A DNA stretch of 64,000 bases from Strobilurus pachycystidiatus (taxonomy: Eukaryota; Basidiomycota; Agaricomycetes; Agaricales; Physalacriaceae), in contig JAHLMK010000023.1 of the NCBI GenBank assembly GCA_019915135.1, forward strand, positions 642,495 through 706,494. Reading direction: 5' to 3'. Below are positions 23,901-35,227 of this stretch, piece by piece; within the stretch, counting starts at the first letter, position 1; each line of letters opens with the position of its first letter. The position numbers were made by a program, and so were the translations under genes. A model generated the notes under the pieces. It saw nothing but the letters and a program-made list of their open reading frames with translations. It was not told the DNA's origin and did no database searches.

Positions 23901-24263
23901 ACGGTGTAGCTTGGCCTGCGGACGAGATGGAGGGGTTATACGATATTTCTTGATAGCGGGTCGGCGAGACTTTGAGGATCTTGGGGGCAAACGATAGCCT
24001 GCGTCCTCTGGAACGTGATCACTGTCGGAGCTCAGGCCGGCAACAGATCTTCGCCGCTTGATTGGATGCGCTACATGTGGCGCACCACCGTATTCAGGAA
24101 TATTTTCACGGGGTGGCGGAGGGTTGTGACTGTCGTTCTGGACAGGAACTGCTTTGGTTGAGACCTCGCCTAGATGCATTGATGAGTGAGCGCCGCGTTC
24201 TCCTGCAAATAGATTACGCACCTTTGCGCCGGAGAGTGTTGGGCGGTGTCGGCAACGATTCAT
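17910..24263 (-). CDS. Large repeat-rich protein, unknown
   Basis: One long, many-exon gene is inferred because splice sites and frame connect the blocks. The start at 24263 (MNRCRHRPTLSGAK) leads to a basic region (SKSRRPAIKKYRITPPSRP). Then comes an array of acidic Ser/Asp exons (20.8-23.4 kb), a basic Pro-rich array (19.3-20.1 kb) ending GKKKKSPPRIIRAGN, and a globular C-terminus (SVWNRRVIQLAVELALED, KAIKGNYRYRRKKFSN, a CWRSN block, PENFYDQKWLRDYRK). The C-terminal part resembles a family of uncharacterised proteins common in Agaricomycetes. It joins to the Pro-rich part through NAGKRL, ILGVRRDKRELSVK and ASVRDFLDTLPESEAS, with introns at each step. One in-frame TGA near 20343 must lie in an intron I could not place with certainty. 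It could also be two genes joined at about 20.3 kb. The charge pattern suggests a nuclear protein. Confidence 0.6.
19330..20130 (-). repeat. 102-bp tandem coding repeat
   Basis: Inside the large gene a 34-residue unit (RRPHTTPAPKPSSRP, NPEAVQPRRAEPPLQDNPP) recurs about six times nearly intact, with three degenerate copies at the ends. Some units are identical at the DNA level, suggesting recent expansion or conversion. The unit is Pro/Arg-rich and predicted disordered. Confidence 0.9.
20801..23560 (-). repeat. Tandemly duplicated exon-intron units
   Basis: A unit of about 365 bp encodes SDSRSAVHALDEVSVASDDE, MSLTSPNAIDSDDGYGSPML, an acidic linker, EASIASGEEMSLDSNNEV and SPVEDDEHQ. Each unit ends in the same intron (GTATGCATTTCTGG...TTTCCAG, about 53 bp). 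Five close units and two diverged ones are visible, so introns were duplicated along with exons. Each repeat adds serine/acidic residues of the casein-kinase-2 type. Confidence 0.85.
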
Positions 24264-24615
24264 GATACGTTCGTTGACTTGGGATGGGTGTATGCCGCTT
24301 GTCAGTTTTGCGGTTACGAGAAGGTGCCATGTCCAGCAGGGCGTGGGTTACTGGTGGTGAAAGAATGGAAGAATGGAAGAATGGAGAGTGGCTCGCTAGT
24401 GGTGACACCAAGGCAGCAGAGCGCTAACCAGTGCGCGACACAAAGGATCCCTAGAACCATTGTCAAATTACGCGATCGCAATGTTGAAAGAAGAGTGTGT
24501 TCGTGCCTGTCATGTTACGGTGGTGATCGCCATATGGTTTGATCGACGGGCCCGGGTTCATTTCGAGCACCACCGACAATCTCATCTCCCCACTTCACCT
24601 GCCTCTATTTCCACC
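24264..24615. other. Divergent promoter region
   Basis: This 350-bp gap separates the start of the large repeat-rich gene (24263, minus) from the SUN gene (24616, plus). It holds a short direct repeat (GAATGGAAGAATGGAAGAAT, about 24365). No TATA box stands out. Confidence 0.4.
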
Positions 24616-25611
24616 ATGCCGCCCCCCAAGGACACTTGGGTCTCTACTGATTCATTTCCTGTATGCACCGAGGGCCGGGATGAAATCCTCGAGATTTTAC
24701 CTCAGGCCCGAGTACGACGCGTGGTAAGCTTGTGCTTGGCATGACGCCACTAAATACCGCAAAACACCTACTCAACAGACGTTCAAGTCGCTCGCTACCT
24801 TTCTGCTGCTCATCGCTGCGTTGATTGGTCTCATCTGCCTCTGGAATCCATAGTATGTTGGCTTCTAGATCCCCCGCTAGTTACCAGTATCCTCACAAGC
24901 GTTTACTTTTGCAGCTCCTCGCTCCTTTTGAGCCATCCTATTACCTTCAGCAGTATCTATGAGCCCAACATATCTCCTTCCACTATGCGTAGCTACTCCG
25001 AAGTTACCACGGGCGGCTGGGTTATTCCGGCATTGACAACGCGCTCTTCCACCTTCACAGAGCCTTCTTTATTCGGAAAGGTGCTATTTTGATTGATGCT
25101 TGGTGTCAACTATGGGGGGTCCCGTCACACGGAGGCGGCAGAGCTTGTCTTCCGGAGACGTGACCCACAAGACGGTCGATGCTGGAAATTCCTGGGCGCG
25201 CACGGACACATCGCCATTCATCTATCCGAGACCGTCACTCCTCGCTACCTCGCTATCCACCAACCTATTCAGCACCAGCTCTCAGACCACTCAAGTGCCG
25301 AAGCTCCTCGCCATGTGGAAGTCTGGGGCATACCGGAGTTCCAAAACCAGGGCATGCCTGTCGATGATGCCTTTGAACGTCGCAGTGTAAATCTGGCCCA
25401 CTTCATAACGTCAGGGTATCGGCTCCCAGATTTTCTCCAGCACACCGACAAAGTCGTACAGATTGGCAATTTCGAGTTCAGCGCGAGGTCGGGGAAAGTT
25501 TCGCAGACGTTCCCGTTGGTGTCACAGGTTGCATTGAAGGCGGTGATCATAAATATTCGGGACAATTGGGGCGGTGACGAGACCTGTGTCCACGGTGCGA
25601 CTGTCCTTTAG
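24616..25611 (+). CDS. SUN-domain inner nuclear membrane protein
   Basis: Four exons (24616-24723, 24779-24852, 24915-25080, 25135-25611) give 274 residues. The N-terminal 36 residues are soluble. A single TM segment follows (FKSLATFLLLIAALIGLICL), then a short spacer and a C-terminal SUN domain. Visible SUN hallmarks are GRCWKFLGAHGHIAIHL, a TPRYLAIHQP strand, the SSAEAPRHVEVWGI block (family: SSAP+...V.G), IGNFEFSA, SQTFPL, and IINIRDNWGG followed by TCVHGATV (family: SNWG....TC.YR..VHG). SUN proteins sit in the inner nuclear membrane and bind KASH peptides across the perinuclear space to form LINC complexes. The protein is short, with little room for a luminal coiled coil. It is convergent with a tail-anchored coiled-coil gene 169 bp away. 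Confidence 0.82.
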
Positions 25612-25779
25612 GTAGACGCACTTTGCATCCCTACTACAACAATACAAGCCTAGTATATGACTTTCATGGTAGGACAAGCGAGAGAGAAAGAGGAAGAAAC
25701 AAATTGCACAAATGAGGAGAATAGTACAAAATGATCATGCAGGAGGTTGGTCCCGAGAGATTCATGAATGTATGATGAG

Positions 25780-28099
25780 CTAGAGTCCGTGGAAGAATTC
25801 GCTGCGCACAGCCCTAGGATCAATGCCCGGAGGCCGTAAGAATAGAACGAGAAAGACTACTGAAAGCGCCACGAGACAACCAAAAAGACACATCACGAAA
25901 CTAGCCATAAGACACCGTGTTGAAGCCATGCTAGTACCGGTGATCACGGAGATAAGTGAATGCGCAATCGTCTCTGCCTCCTCTGGATCCGGTGCCGCGT
26001 CAGAGGGCAGAGGTGACAAACCAATGAACGCAGGAAAATCCCCGAGGGGGTCTGGACGTTGATCTACACCCCCCACAGCTACCTCTTGGTTCATGAGTGG
26101 GGAAGACTGCGCATCCTGCCCGACGACATCGCTGAGGGGGTCGGCAGGCTGAACGGAGTTTTGGGACGATGGTTCCACGCCGATAAGCAGCGGATGTGTG
26201 GGAGACATTGACGATACTACACTAATCAAATCTAGCCCCTCCACAGCCAAGTCCTGTTTGATGAGCGGGGAGGACGGCGCGTGCTGCCCGATGACATCGC
26301 TGGGGGAGTCGGCAGGCTGAACGGACTCCTTGGACGCTGGTTCCACGGCGTTGACCAGTGGTTCAAAGGGAGACACTGACGATTCCACGCTAATCAGTAC
26401 CTCCGGCCCCTCCACAACCAAGTCCTGTTTGATGAGCGGGGAGGACGGCGCGTGCTGCCCGATGACATCGCTGGGGGAGTCGGCAGACTGAACGGACTCC
26501 TTGGACGCTGGTTCCACGGCGGTGACCAGTGGTTCCAAGGGAGACACTGACGATTCCACGCTAATCAGTACCTCCGGCCCCTCCACAACCAAGTCCTGTT
26601 TGATGAGCGGGGAGGACGGCGCGTGCTGCCCGATGACATCGCTGGGGGAGTCGGCAGACTGAACGGACTCCTTGGACGCTGGTTCCACGGCGGTGACCAG
26701 TGGTTCCAAGGGAGACACTGACGATTCCACGCTAATCAGTACCTCCGGCCCCCCCACAACCAAGTCCTGTTTGATGAGCGGGGAGGACGGCGCGTGCTGC
26801 CCGATGACATCGCTGGGGGAGTCGGCAGACTGAACGGACTCCTTGGACGCTGGTTCCACGGCGGTGACCAGTGGTTCCAAGGGAGACACTGACGATTCCA
26901 CGCTAATCAGTACCTCCGGCCCCTCCACAACCAAGTCCTGTTTGATGAGCGGGGAGGACGGCGCGTGCTGCCCGATGACATCGCTGGGGGAGTCGGCAGA
27001 CTGAACGGACTCCTTGGACGCTGGTTCCACGGCGGTGACCAGTGGTTCCAAGGGAGACACTGACGATTCCACGCTAATCAGTACCTCCGGCCCCCCCACA
27101 ACCAAGTCCTGTTTGATGAGCGGGGAGGACGGCACGTGCTGCCCGATGACATCGCTGGGGGAGTCGGGAGGCTGAACGGATTCCTTGGACGCTGATTCCA
27201 CGGCGATGACCAGTGGTGGTACTTCTGGAACTCCGTTCTCGAAAGGATGCGCAAAGGCGCTGTTGGGGGAATAATTGGGAGATCTAACCCACTCTGGGTC
27301 TGGATTCGACGGGGCCTGTGCCAAATCGGGAATACTTAGGCGATCAAAGGGTGACTGGACTTCCTGTCCTAGGTCCTGGGACAGGGAGGTAGAGGCGAAA
27401 TGGACAGGTGAGAAGGGAGAGGCGAGATGAACGGGTGAACCCGCAGAGGAGACGTAGCTATTTCCAAGGCTCTGGTAGTTTCCAAGTTCGTAAACATCGT
27501 GTCGATTTCGGTCGACTTCCTGTGATAGATGATTCAAATTCTGCAGAAATTCCTCCTGCCGTCCAGTCCAAGTTGCATTATCAACATCCCGGGCGCGATC
27601 TACAGAAAGTTAACGCACTGCACGGCAAGAGATGGCAAAGAACATCACCAATGCTCTCAAACCTGAGACGGTATTGCTGATCCTGACGCGATAATGTCTC
27701 CTGGGTCTCCCTGTGACGGTCACCGGCGGTGGCAACGTCCTCTTCCAGGGCATGCAACCGATCACCGTGCTCTGCGAAAGTGTTGTTGGCCTTTGCCTCC
27801 AGGGATGCAACTGCAGACCGTGTCTTGCGGTTGCTTTCCTCTTGAAGGGCCGTGAACGTCATGAAGTTGTCCACTGTCAAATAATTGTTCTTCAGGATAC
27901 AGGTCAGCAAGCAAGGTCCCGCGACACCCAGTACACGACCCGATACCTTTAAAGCTTGCATTTCCACCTGCATTTTAGCAATATCGCGTTGGATTGGGGC
28001 CTCTGCGATAGCATTGGCTGTGCGTTCGGCAACAAATCGCTCGAGAAATTCTTCGTGGTGGATGTGTGGCGCGGAATTGTTCCCACTAGCAAGTGCCAT
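25780..28099 (-). CDS. Tail-anchored coiled-coil repeat protein, possible KASH-like
   Basis: The start at 28099 (MALASGNNSAPHIHHEEF) leads into coiled-coil segments (VAERTANAIAEAPIQRDIAK, SAVASLEAKANNTFAEHGDR, ALEEDVATAGDRHRETQETL), then FESI, a 49-bp GTGATG...TGTAG intron, and DRARDVDNATWTGRQEEFLQ. Seven tandem units of 57 residues follow. The C-terminus is one hydrophobic segment (MASFVMCLFGCLVALSVVFL) followed by about 20 residues (RPPGIDPRAVRSEFFHGL). This topology, with a long soluble N-terminus and a C-terminal anchor with a short luminal tail, is that of KASH proteins. The tail lacks the terminal PPPX motif of animal KASH domains, though fungal ones often do. The KASH role is an inference from topology and from the adjacent SUN gene. 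Confidence 0.68.
26090..27200 (-). repeat. 171-bp tandem coding repeat, seven copies
   Basis: The unit encodes 57 residues, for example VEPASKESVQSADSPSDVIG and SSPLIKQDLVVEGPEVLISV. Four central copies are almost identical; the first and the last two are diverged, as expected of unequal crossing-over. The repeats form the presumed cytoplasmic stalk of the tail-anchored protein. Confidence 0.92.
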
Positions 28100-28439
28100 G
28101 TTTGGGAGGAGTGAAATCCAGAAAGAAGCGTAAGGCCAGTGTACGCTTTGGTAGACAAGTAGTTGCAGTCGACGCTCAAAGAGCCCCGATTTCAAATTGA
28201 ATGGCGGTTGTGTCGCGATATCACATGGTGTGACAGCGTGAAGTGATGAGCGCTGGGTAGCAATTATTAGTAATATTCCACGTGATGACAGCTCAACAGA
28301 CGTCTCCTTCGGCAAACCCCGAGGGCAAGGCCCACTGCCATTGGACAAATATGCGCTTACCGCCATAGAACTAGACACAATTGCGGCGGACACGGTAAAT
28401 GACATTGTTTCATCTAGATTTCATCGTTTCTTCGCAGAC

Positions 28440-28862
28440 CGGACCGGACAACTACTTCTGATGGCAAGCATCGCCCCCAGCTCTGGCTGGAAAGGCATTC
28501 TTCTAATTGTCTCGCAAAGCCAACAGTCTTCCACGTAGTCCGACGCAACAGGCATAAAACGTCGTTGAGCAGCGCGTAAGTTTGTACAAGAGTGCCCACA
28601 TCACCGATGTATGCATGGTGGGTGCGGACAAGATGGGAAAAGCTTTGCAAATGTTTGGTGCCCGCCTTAGAGCACCCCTCGATCAACTCACTGATGCACC
28701 GGGACCGAGCTTGCCGGTACACTGGTGAGTTGATGCCGGCTGCCTCAAGTGGGGGCACCCGACGCTGACTAATCTTTCCCATTTTGCTTCTAACCACCGC
28801 GACCAATTTGGTCCTGGTGGGCTGGCGCGTTAATGTTGCAGGTAAGTCAGCAGTACGAGCAC
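28440..28862 (-). pseudogene. P4 copy 3, broken
   Basis: This matches the P4 5' region (MGKISQRRVPPLEAAGINS, then SRCISELIEGCSKAGTKHL) and diverges after about 380 bp. Like copy 2 it has lost one base near the start, and the ATG itself is changed (ATTAAC). Copies 2 and 3 share a block (YVEDCWLCETIRR in one frame) that differs from the arm copies, so they form one branch. Its upstream end overlaps the presumed start of the JmjC gene. Confidence 0.6.
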
Positions 28863-31800
28863 CAATTCAATACCCTCAATGATGACAGACCGCCGTTGCC
28901 CGGCTCAGTTGTCCTTCCGTTGTGCGTCATGCAGGCGTTGCAAGACATCGGCGACTCTGCGCCGCCAAACTACCAGGCGCTGCTCCCTTACTTGCAAACG
29001 CCACTTCTTAAAAGCCTCACATTTATCGGTGCCCCATCGGACGCGTCCGGGAATGACAGTCAGGCTTTAGCTGCCGAGATTGCGGATGTGCGCAAAGTGC
29101 GTTTTTTTAGGGACGTTTGGCCGAGCTCTGACGCGTACTTAGAGGTGTCTGGATGTGGCCGTGGCGAGCGCTACCGAGCTTTGCCGTTCTGACCCCGCGA
29201 AACTACAGACTCAAATTGCGAATTTGTCGCCACAAGGGAAGGACAACTTCCATAACATCTCAAAGCGTTATTTGGCATGTCTTCACGCGTTGGCGTTGAC
29301 GGAGACTCACGTCCTTGGCAAAGCCCTTCCCGTCGTGCCACTGACTGGCGAACAAACTCCATTCCCTTCTACCCTGGCGAACAAAACCGGCGACATCTTC
29401 AAGCTGTTCGGGGATGTTCCCGCTACCGCCAAAAACTTCATCCAGGTCATGGAGACTTTAAGGACTTCTCAAGAGCAGCTCGTGGTGGAAAGTACTGTCA
29501 TCGACGACTTATGTAGGACAGCCATTGCGCAAGGGTACCGACTCGCACACACAACCCACCAAGGCGCTCAGTACATCTCCCGGCTAACCCATTTTGCGGA
29601 CGAGTTTCGTCGCTTGCTTGTGAGTTTCAGTGCTGGGTTTTTTTTTTTTTGTTTTCTGAATGACATCCCCAGTTTCCGTCTGAAGAACCCATTGCCTCTA
29701 GGTAAGCAGAACACTCCCCTGCGTTGGCGACTATTCTCAGCCTGTTCTTTTAGCTTGAGTGACGAGGTGGTATCAACGACCATCCCCGATGGACGTGACA
29801 AGAGCTATGCAAACTTTGCTCTGTTCCTCGCCGTCTCTCCTCTCTATCTCATCACCAAAAGTATCGCTTCCAACTCTGCCCACCACGTCTCGAGCGTTCT
29901 TTCCTTTTTGGTGTGTGATTCTTTCGCGCACAAATATTCTCAAACCTAAGAATTGTAGCTGGGGAACAGATTACGGCGCCTGTGGGACAACGTTCCTAAT
30001 CTGCCCAATGTACCGGCAGTGCCGCAAGCTGCCCACAAGGCGTGCTTTCTGGCCGTCTACGACGTCGCTATAAAGGGTGTTGGGGTCATCACAGCGCTCC
30101 TGAACTTGTCCAAGGAGCTGCAAACCATTTTGGCCACCCAGGAATCCCCCTACGATGACTGGCTTCAAGGCCTCAAAGCCGCGACGTTAAAGGAAGCCTG
30201 GGAGAGCGAAGTCCAAGCCTCCGCGCCGCCGTCGTCAAGCAATCTTCTTCTTGAGATTGATCATGACGAAGGATATCATATGGACGTCGGCGATTTTGGA
30301 GCCTTGGACAGCAGTATTCCCCCCCGGACAGCCGAGGAGAATGACCAAGAAGACCCGCCTCCTAGCGACGACGCTCCTCCTCTCCAAACAAGCGAAGTCA
30401 CGCAAACATCCGCTGACGGTGATAGCGGTCTTTCATCCGAAAGGTTTGATATGGACGTCGACGATTTTGGAGCGTTGGACAGCAATATCCCCCCCCGAGT
30501 AGCCGAAGAGAAGGACCAAGAAGACCCTCCTCCCGGCAACGACGACGCTCCTCCTGCTTCGACGGGCGACGCTCCGCAAACCCCCGCTGACAGTAACAGC
30601 AGTTCTCCCTCTCGAACAGCCGAGAAGGAGAAGCGCGCAGAAGATTCTCCTCCCGGCGACGAGGCTCCTCCTCCTTCGACGAGCGAACCTTCGCAAACCC
30701 CCGCTGGCAGTTCTCCGTCCCGAACAGCCGAGAAGGAGGACCACCAAGATGACAAGGAGGAGGACAAAGGAGGCGGCGAGGAAGAGGACGAAGCAGGCGA
30801 GAAGGAGGACGAAGCAGGCGAGAAGGAGGACGAAGCAGGCGAGGAGGAGGACGAAGCAGGCGAGGAGGAGGAGGAAGCAGGCGAGAAGGAGGACGAAGCA
30901 GGCGAGGAGGAGGAGGAAGCAGGCGAGGAGGAGGAGGAAGCAGGCGAGGAGGAGGAGGAAGCAGGCGAGGAGGAGGGGGAAGCAGGCGAGGAGGAGGGGG
31001 AGGAGGGCACAGAAGGCGAGGAGCAGGACGAGGACGACGAGGAGGAGGGCACAGAAGGCGAGGACGAGGACGAGGAAGACGAAGACGAGGAAGACGAAGA
31101 AGGCGAGGAGGAGGACGACGACGAGGAGGAGGGAATTCCAGGTCGAAGAGTCTCGCAGCGCCTGAAAGCGATGGGCGACAAGGTCCCATCGTATACAGGA
31201 CAGTCGAAGGCGGTCAGGAAGAAGGGGAAAAAGGGGAAAGGGAAAGGGAAAAAGGGGAAGGGGAAGAAGGGGAAGGGGAAGAAGGGGAAGGGGAAGAAGG
31301 AAGGTGTGTCCAAGGTGGAAGGGACGATGGAAAAACCGGAAGCAGGAGGTGCTGCGAAGGGGGACGCCGTCACAGTGAAAGACAAAAGTCCCGTCGCTAC
31401 CGCCCCGGCCCCGGCTACCGACGCCATCCCCATAGTGTCAGCTGGAGCCGAAACCAAACCGCGGCTGGTCAGTCTGAAGCCCAAACCCTTGCAAGAGGCG
31501 ATCGAAAATGGGAAAGCTGTGGCTCGTGAGCGAGTCCGCCTCGCTTTTGCCCCAAAAGACGTCGCCAAGACCAAAGCGCCAAAACCTCCCAGCCCCTCGC
31601 CGTTTACGGAAAAGAAGTACGATAAGCATCGGAAGGTACACTTCGCGCTGGTTTGGTAACGATCCTTTGCTGAGATTCCATATACAGAGAACCCAGAGGT
31701 TTGGTTTTATGATCTTTGACCATCGAATCCAGAGGCCTACCGGTTTTGACTTTTCGACCTTAGAACCTCTCGTAAGTGGTCACTCAGTGCGTAATCGAGG

Positions 31801-34079
31801 ACACTGATCAAGTGGCGCTTACAGGAACCTGTGATCAAGCATAGGTTGGGCTCTTTGTTGAAGAACATGAATCCCCACTCGAAAATAGTGTCCGTCGTTT
31901 GGTTCAAGGACTGGCAGCTCATGAGTTGGCCGGAAAAATACAGCGGGACGTGTGCGGGCAACCACCGCGCATCATTTCTCATGTGGGACAGCCAGACACG
32001 CTCTCCAGCATTACCTTCGACCGAGCTGTTCAAACCGTTCGTTAATGTCAACAGCGTAGATCGGTCTGCCACGCGTAAGTCACCAAGTTGGATTGTACAC
32101 ACAACTAACACAAGTTGTGCAGTCCCATTAGACCGCGATCTCGGCAGCAAAACGATTCACATGACGATGTCCATTACCGCTGTACTGAACGAGATTGCTC
32201 TTGGACCCCAGGGCCTATTCTTGAATTGCATTGACATTGTGAACTCTAGTGGTCGTAGGGTCATTCCGCGCTCGTTGAGGTGTGCCAGTCTTCACAAAGT
32301 ACGAAGTACTAAGGCTGTTTCTGACGAACCTTTAGTGAGCTAGACGAGACGCCACTCGTCTTGCGAGCGACGAACCACTGGTTCAAGGGGATGCTTGTTC
32401 ACGACCCTACACCCTGGATGTCATGGCACCTGCTTGGGGGCGAAGGTACCGACAGTTGTACTCACGTCGACGCCTGTGGTCTGGGCACGATAATCTTCGG
32501 CGTAGAGGGCCGCAAGCTCGTTTTTGTGACATCCGACTCGTTTGCTGTGGGAAGGGTGTTCCAGTTCATCCGCCAACATGCTGATCCCAATTATATGCTG
32601 GTCGGAACCGATGCCGTGGTGATGCAGAACGGTGATTGTTTGTAAGTACTCACCTCTCCAGACTTGCTGAAAACTGACGCTAGTAAAGCGTCATGAAGCC
32701 GATGGTGAAGCACTTCACTCTCAACCTCCGATCGACCGCCATGCGGGGAATACATTTCCTCAACCGACTCATCATGTACGATGCTCTGGTCGGGCTGATT
32801 CTGAGCTACATCTTCGACTCGTCCATCACAAACGCCGCGCACATTGACGCCTGGGCGCTGTATGCGCGCTTTTTGATCTTTTGGACGCAAGGTTTCGGTA
32901 AAGCCAATGTGTAAACATACTAGAAGGTTCTGACGGTATTTAGGTGTCAAGGTCAGCAGCAGTTTACCTGACCCTAGCGACTATGCCGAGCTGCTCGAGA
33001 TCGTGCGCCTTGCGCTGGTCATTGTGTCTGGGCCCCTCATCCTCTCCGAGAAGGACTACAACTTGGTGTCCCAAGAGTGTACCCTCGCTCTCGAACTTCT
33101 GCAGCGTTTCTTTGAATACCATCGCAAGACTTATGCGGTCGAGCTTGTGACGGGGGCAGCGTTTGACCACGATGATCTTGGCGACTTCTTTGCCAACATA
33201 GCCTTCTCCTACATTCACCGCCTTTACAGGATATATGTCCTTTCCGGCGAGCTCTGTGGCAATGCCCGTACAGCGGCTTGTCTCCCGCGGAACAAGACCT
33301 TGCAATTGTTCGAAGAGACCTGGACCGAGCACTTCGTGGTCACGTTTGGATTGACCACCACCACGCTTCCCGACATGCAGGTGACTCCGGAGGACTCCTC
33401 ATTCCTTTTTGAGTACTACGATGGCCGTGTCGTTCCACGCAGCCCGCCAGCAGCAGATCATCAACCATCGGAGGCCACAGCGCCATCGGCATCACAAGGA
33501 ATTGACAACGTTGAGAATGTTGTTATCTTGGATCCGGAGGACTTTGTCGTAGCCGTGGCCGATAAGACGGAGGAGCAAGTTCTGCAGGATATGAAACGGA
33601 AGCTCACAGCGAAACCAACGAAACCAGCGAAACCAGCGAAACCCCAGGGGTTGTCGCCGAACTTGGCCGACAAATTCTACGCGGAAAAGGTGACAGCATC
33701 ACAAGCACCTGTACCCTGCGAAAACGAATTGCTCAAGGCGTACAACGGGGATTATAGCGCCTCGTATAACGAGGATGATAGCGCACCGGGTCGTGGGATA
33801 GCAGGGGATTTGAGTGGAGGAGACATCATCATGGAAGAGGATCAGCCGGACAAGGAAAGGCAGTTGGAGGGCGAAGGCGTTGCATCTCCTGACATAGGCG
33901 ACACGAGCAGTATGCAAGGCCGTAAGGATTTTCTGTCTGATGTACCTGGTCAGTCAAGAGCTGCCTCTTCCCGGCCCAGTCCGTCGCTACCACCACCATC
34001 CGCACCCAAACGCTCAATGTCACCCTCTGCCGACGCTGACGATGACGAACTGCCTCCCACGAAGAAAGCAAGAGCGTAA
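28833..34079 (+). CDS. Large acidic/lysine-rich JmjC-domain protein
   Basis: Splice sites and phases connect all blocks into one protein of about 1,500 residues. The N-terminal helical part (PPNYQALLPYLQTPLLKSLT, CLDVAVASATELCRS, FKLFGDVPATAKNFIQVMET) runs to about 30.2 kb. A disordered region follows with repeated DDFGALDS(N/S)IPPR motifs, a long Glu/Asp tract and a Lys/Gly tract. An intron at about 31636 joins KYDKHRK to RTQRFGFMIFDHRIQR. The C-terminal part holds a JmjC/cupin core: WMSWHLLGGEGTDSCTHVDA, then GTIIFGVEGRKLVFVTS. HVD (32463-32471) is the HxD pair that binds Fe(II), and the Lys of GRKL would bind 2-oxoglutarate; the distal His is not identified. It ends with a nuclear-localisation-like PPTKKARA. 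A histone or protein hydroxylase/demethylase role is inferred. The start lies inside P4 copy 3 homology, so the true start may differ. Confidence 0.7.
30740..31310 (+). repeat. Acidic and KG low-complexity coding tracts
   Basis: From 30740 to 31135 repeats of a GGCGAGGAGGAGGAR-type unit encode EAGEEEDEAGEKEDEAGEEE and then nearly pure Glu/Asp. From 31200 to 31300 repeats of GGGAAGAAGGGGAAG encode KGKGKKGKGKK. The opposite strand reads as open Ser/Pro or Arg/Pro frames that are not genes. Confidence 0.93.
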
Positions 34080-34622
34080 TGTACATACTTATCCTTCAGT
34101 TGGGAGCGTATAACAAGCACGAAACATTTTAACACATCAGATGACACATCTACGTTTGTATATCAATTATCATTGCTGTACGTCTACGAAATCACTATTT
34201 TTTGGCACCGTAGGTCGAATGGATCAAGTAAATGCTGCGACATATGCTTATGGCTGAATAACGGTGCGTGTGGGCCTTCACCGTTTCTCGGCCTTTGATG
34301 GACCTTGGCAAACAGCTGTCTCTCCCCATAGCCATTAATATTGTCAGCTATCATCTCTGGACGTCCATTCATCTTGCAATTCACATACACCGTGCAAACA
34401 TATTCTTGGAGAGCGTACCCATGAATTCGCCAGCAATTCTAACCGGACACGCTAATAGTAATAAGGAAATATGGGCTCTAGTTTCTGGTCACAAGCGGCG
34501 ACGGTATTCAAGTGCCTCCATTTCCGTATCATCGACACATACATACAAGACAGAAAACAAACTCAAGTAGTTCTATGATGCATCAGCTTCACAAAATCGG
34601 GACTAACTGGATCAACTCACAG
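34080..34622. other. Intergenic between convergent genes
   Basis: 3' flank of the JmjC gene and of the small gene at 34623-35227. Only short unsupported frames are present. Confidence 0.45.
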
Positions 34623-35227
34623 CTAGGTACTGGTATGGATCCTATCAGCGTAGCTCTTGGATATGAGTTGCATCGATCCCTTTGCCTTTGAAAACAGCCT
34701 ATGAGTCCCGACTCCGCTGCTGCAAGCCTTGTAGTCATTTTGGGAATCATAGTAATCACCGACGCGAATCGCCACCCAGACAGGTATGCTATCCGCGCGG
34801 TATTCCCACAGTCCAGCTTCTTGGGCGACAACCATCACGATGAGGACAACAGATTGCCCATCCGGCGCTTGGATGTGCGGAGGTGGTCTGTTCAGATCCG
34901 GCTTTGTGTGGGCGAACAAAGTCGCGACGACATCCAAAGTCCTCCGGATGGTGTTCAATTTGATGCTGTTATTGGCGCTGCATCAGTGTGTGCACTGCGG
35001 GTCTAAGGATCAACGTACTCGATATTGGCTTCATCCAGAGGCCGTTCCGGTGCTTCCGAGGGTGCCCTTTTTTTCCCTTTGAAGATAGTGGAAATTGAAG
35101 CCGAATGTAGGTCCTTCAAGGCGCGCACTGGGCCAGCCCATGGTCCGGGTGTAGCCAAACGCGCTGGGGCAGGTGCGGCGGGAGTCGGTGTGGCGGCAGG
35201 CGGAGGATATGTAGCGCGGGGAGGCAT
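34623..35227 (-). CDS. Small two-exon protein, unknown
   Basis: Exon 1 (35227-35019) encodes MPPRATYPPPAATPTPAAPA, then ALKDLHSASISTIFKGKKRA and ERPLDEANI. A 53-bp GTACGT...AACAG intron joins it in frame to IKLNTIRRTLDVVATLFAHT, VVLIVMVVAQEAGLWEYRAD and a C-terminal stretch ending at 34623. The product is about 184 residues, Pro/Ala-rich at the N-terminus, with one moderately hydrophobic segment (SVVLIVMVVA). The family is not recognised. The support is the matching splice phase and open frames. Confidence 0.45.

Noticed and set aside
30276..31574. Minus-strand Ser/Pro- and Pro/Arg-rich frames of up to 432 codons
   Set aside because: Antisense shadow of the Glu/Asp and Lys/Gly tracts of the JmjC gene; low-complexity only.
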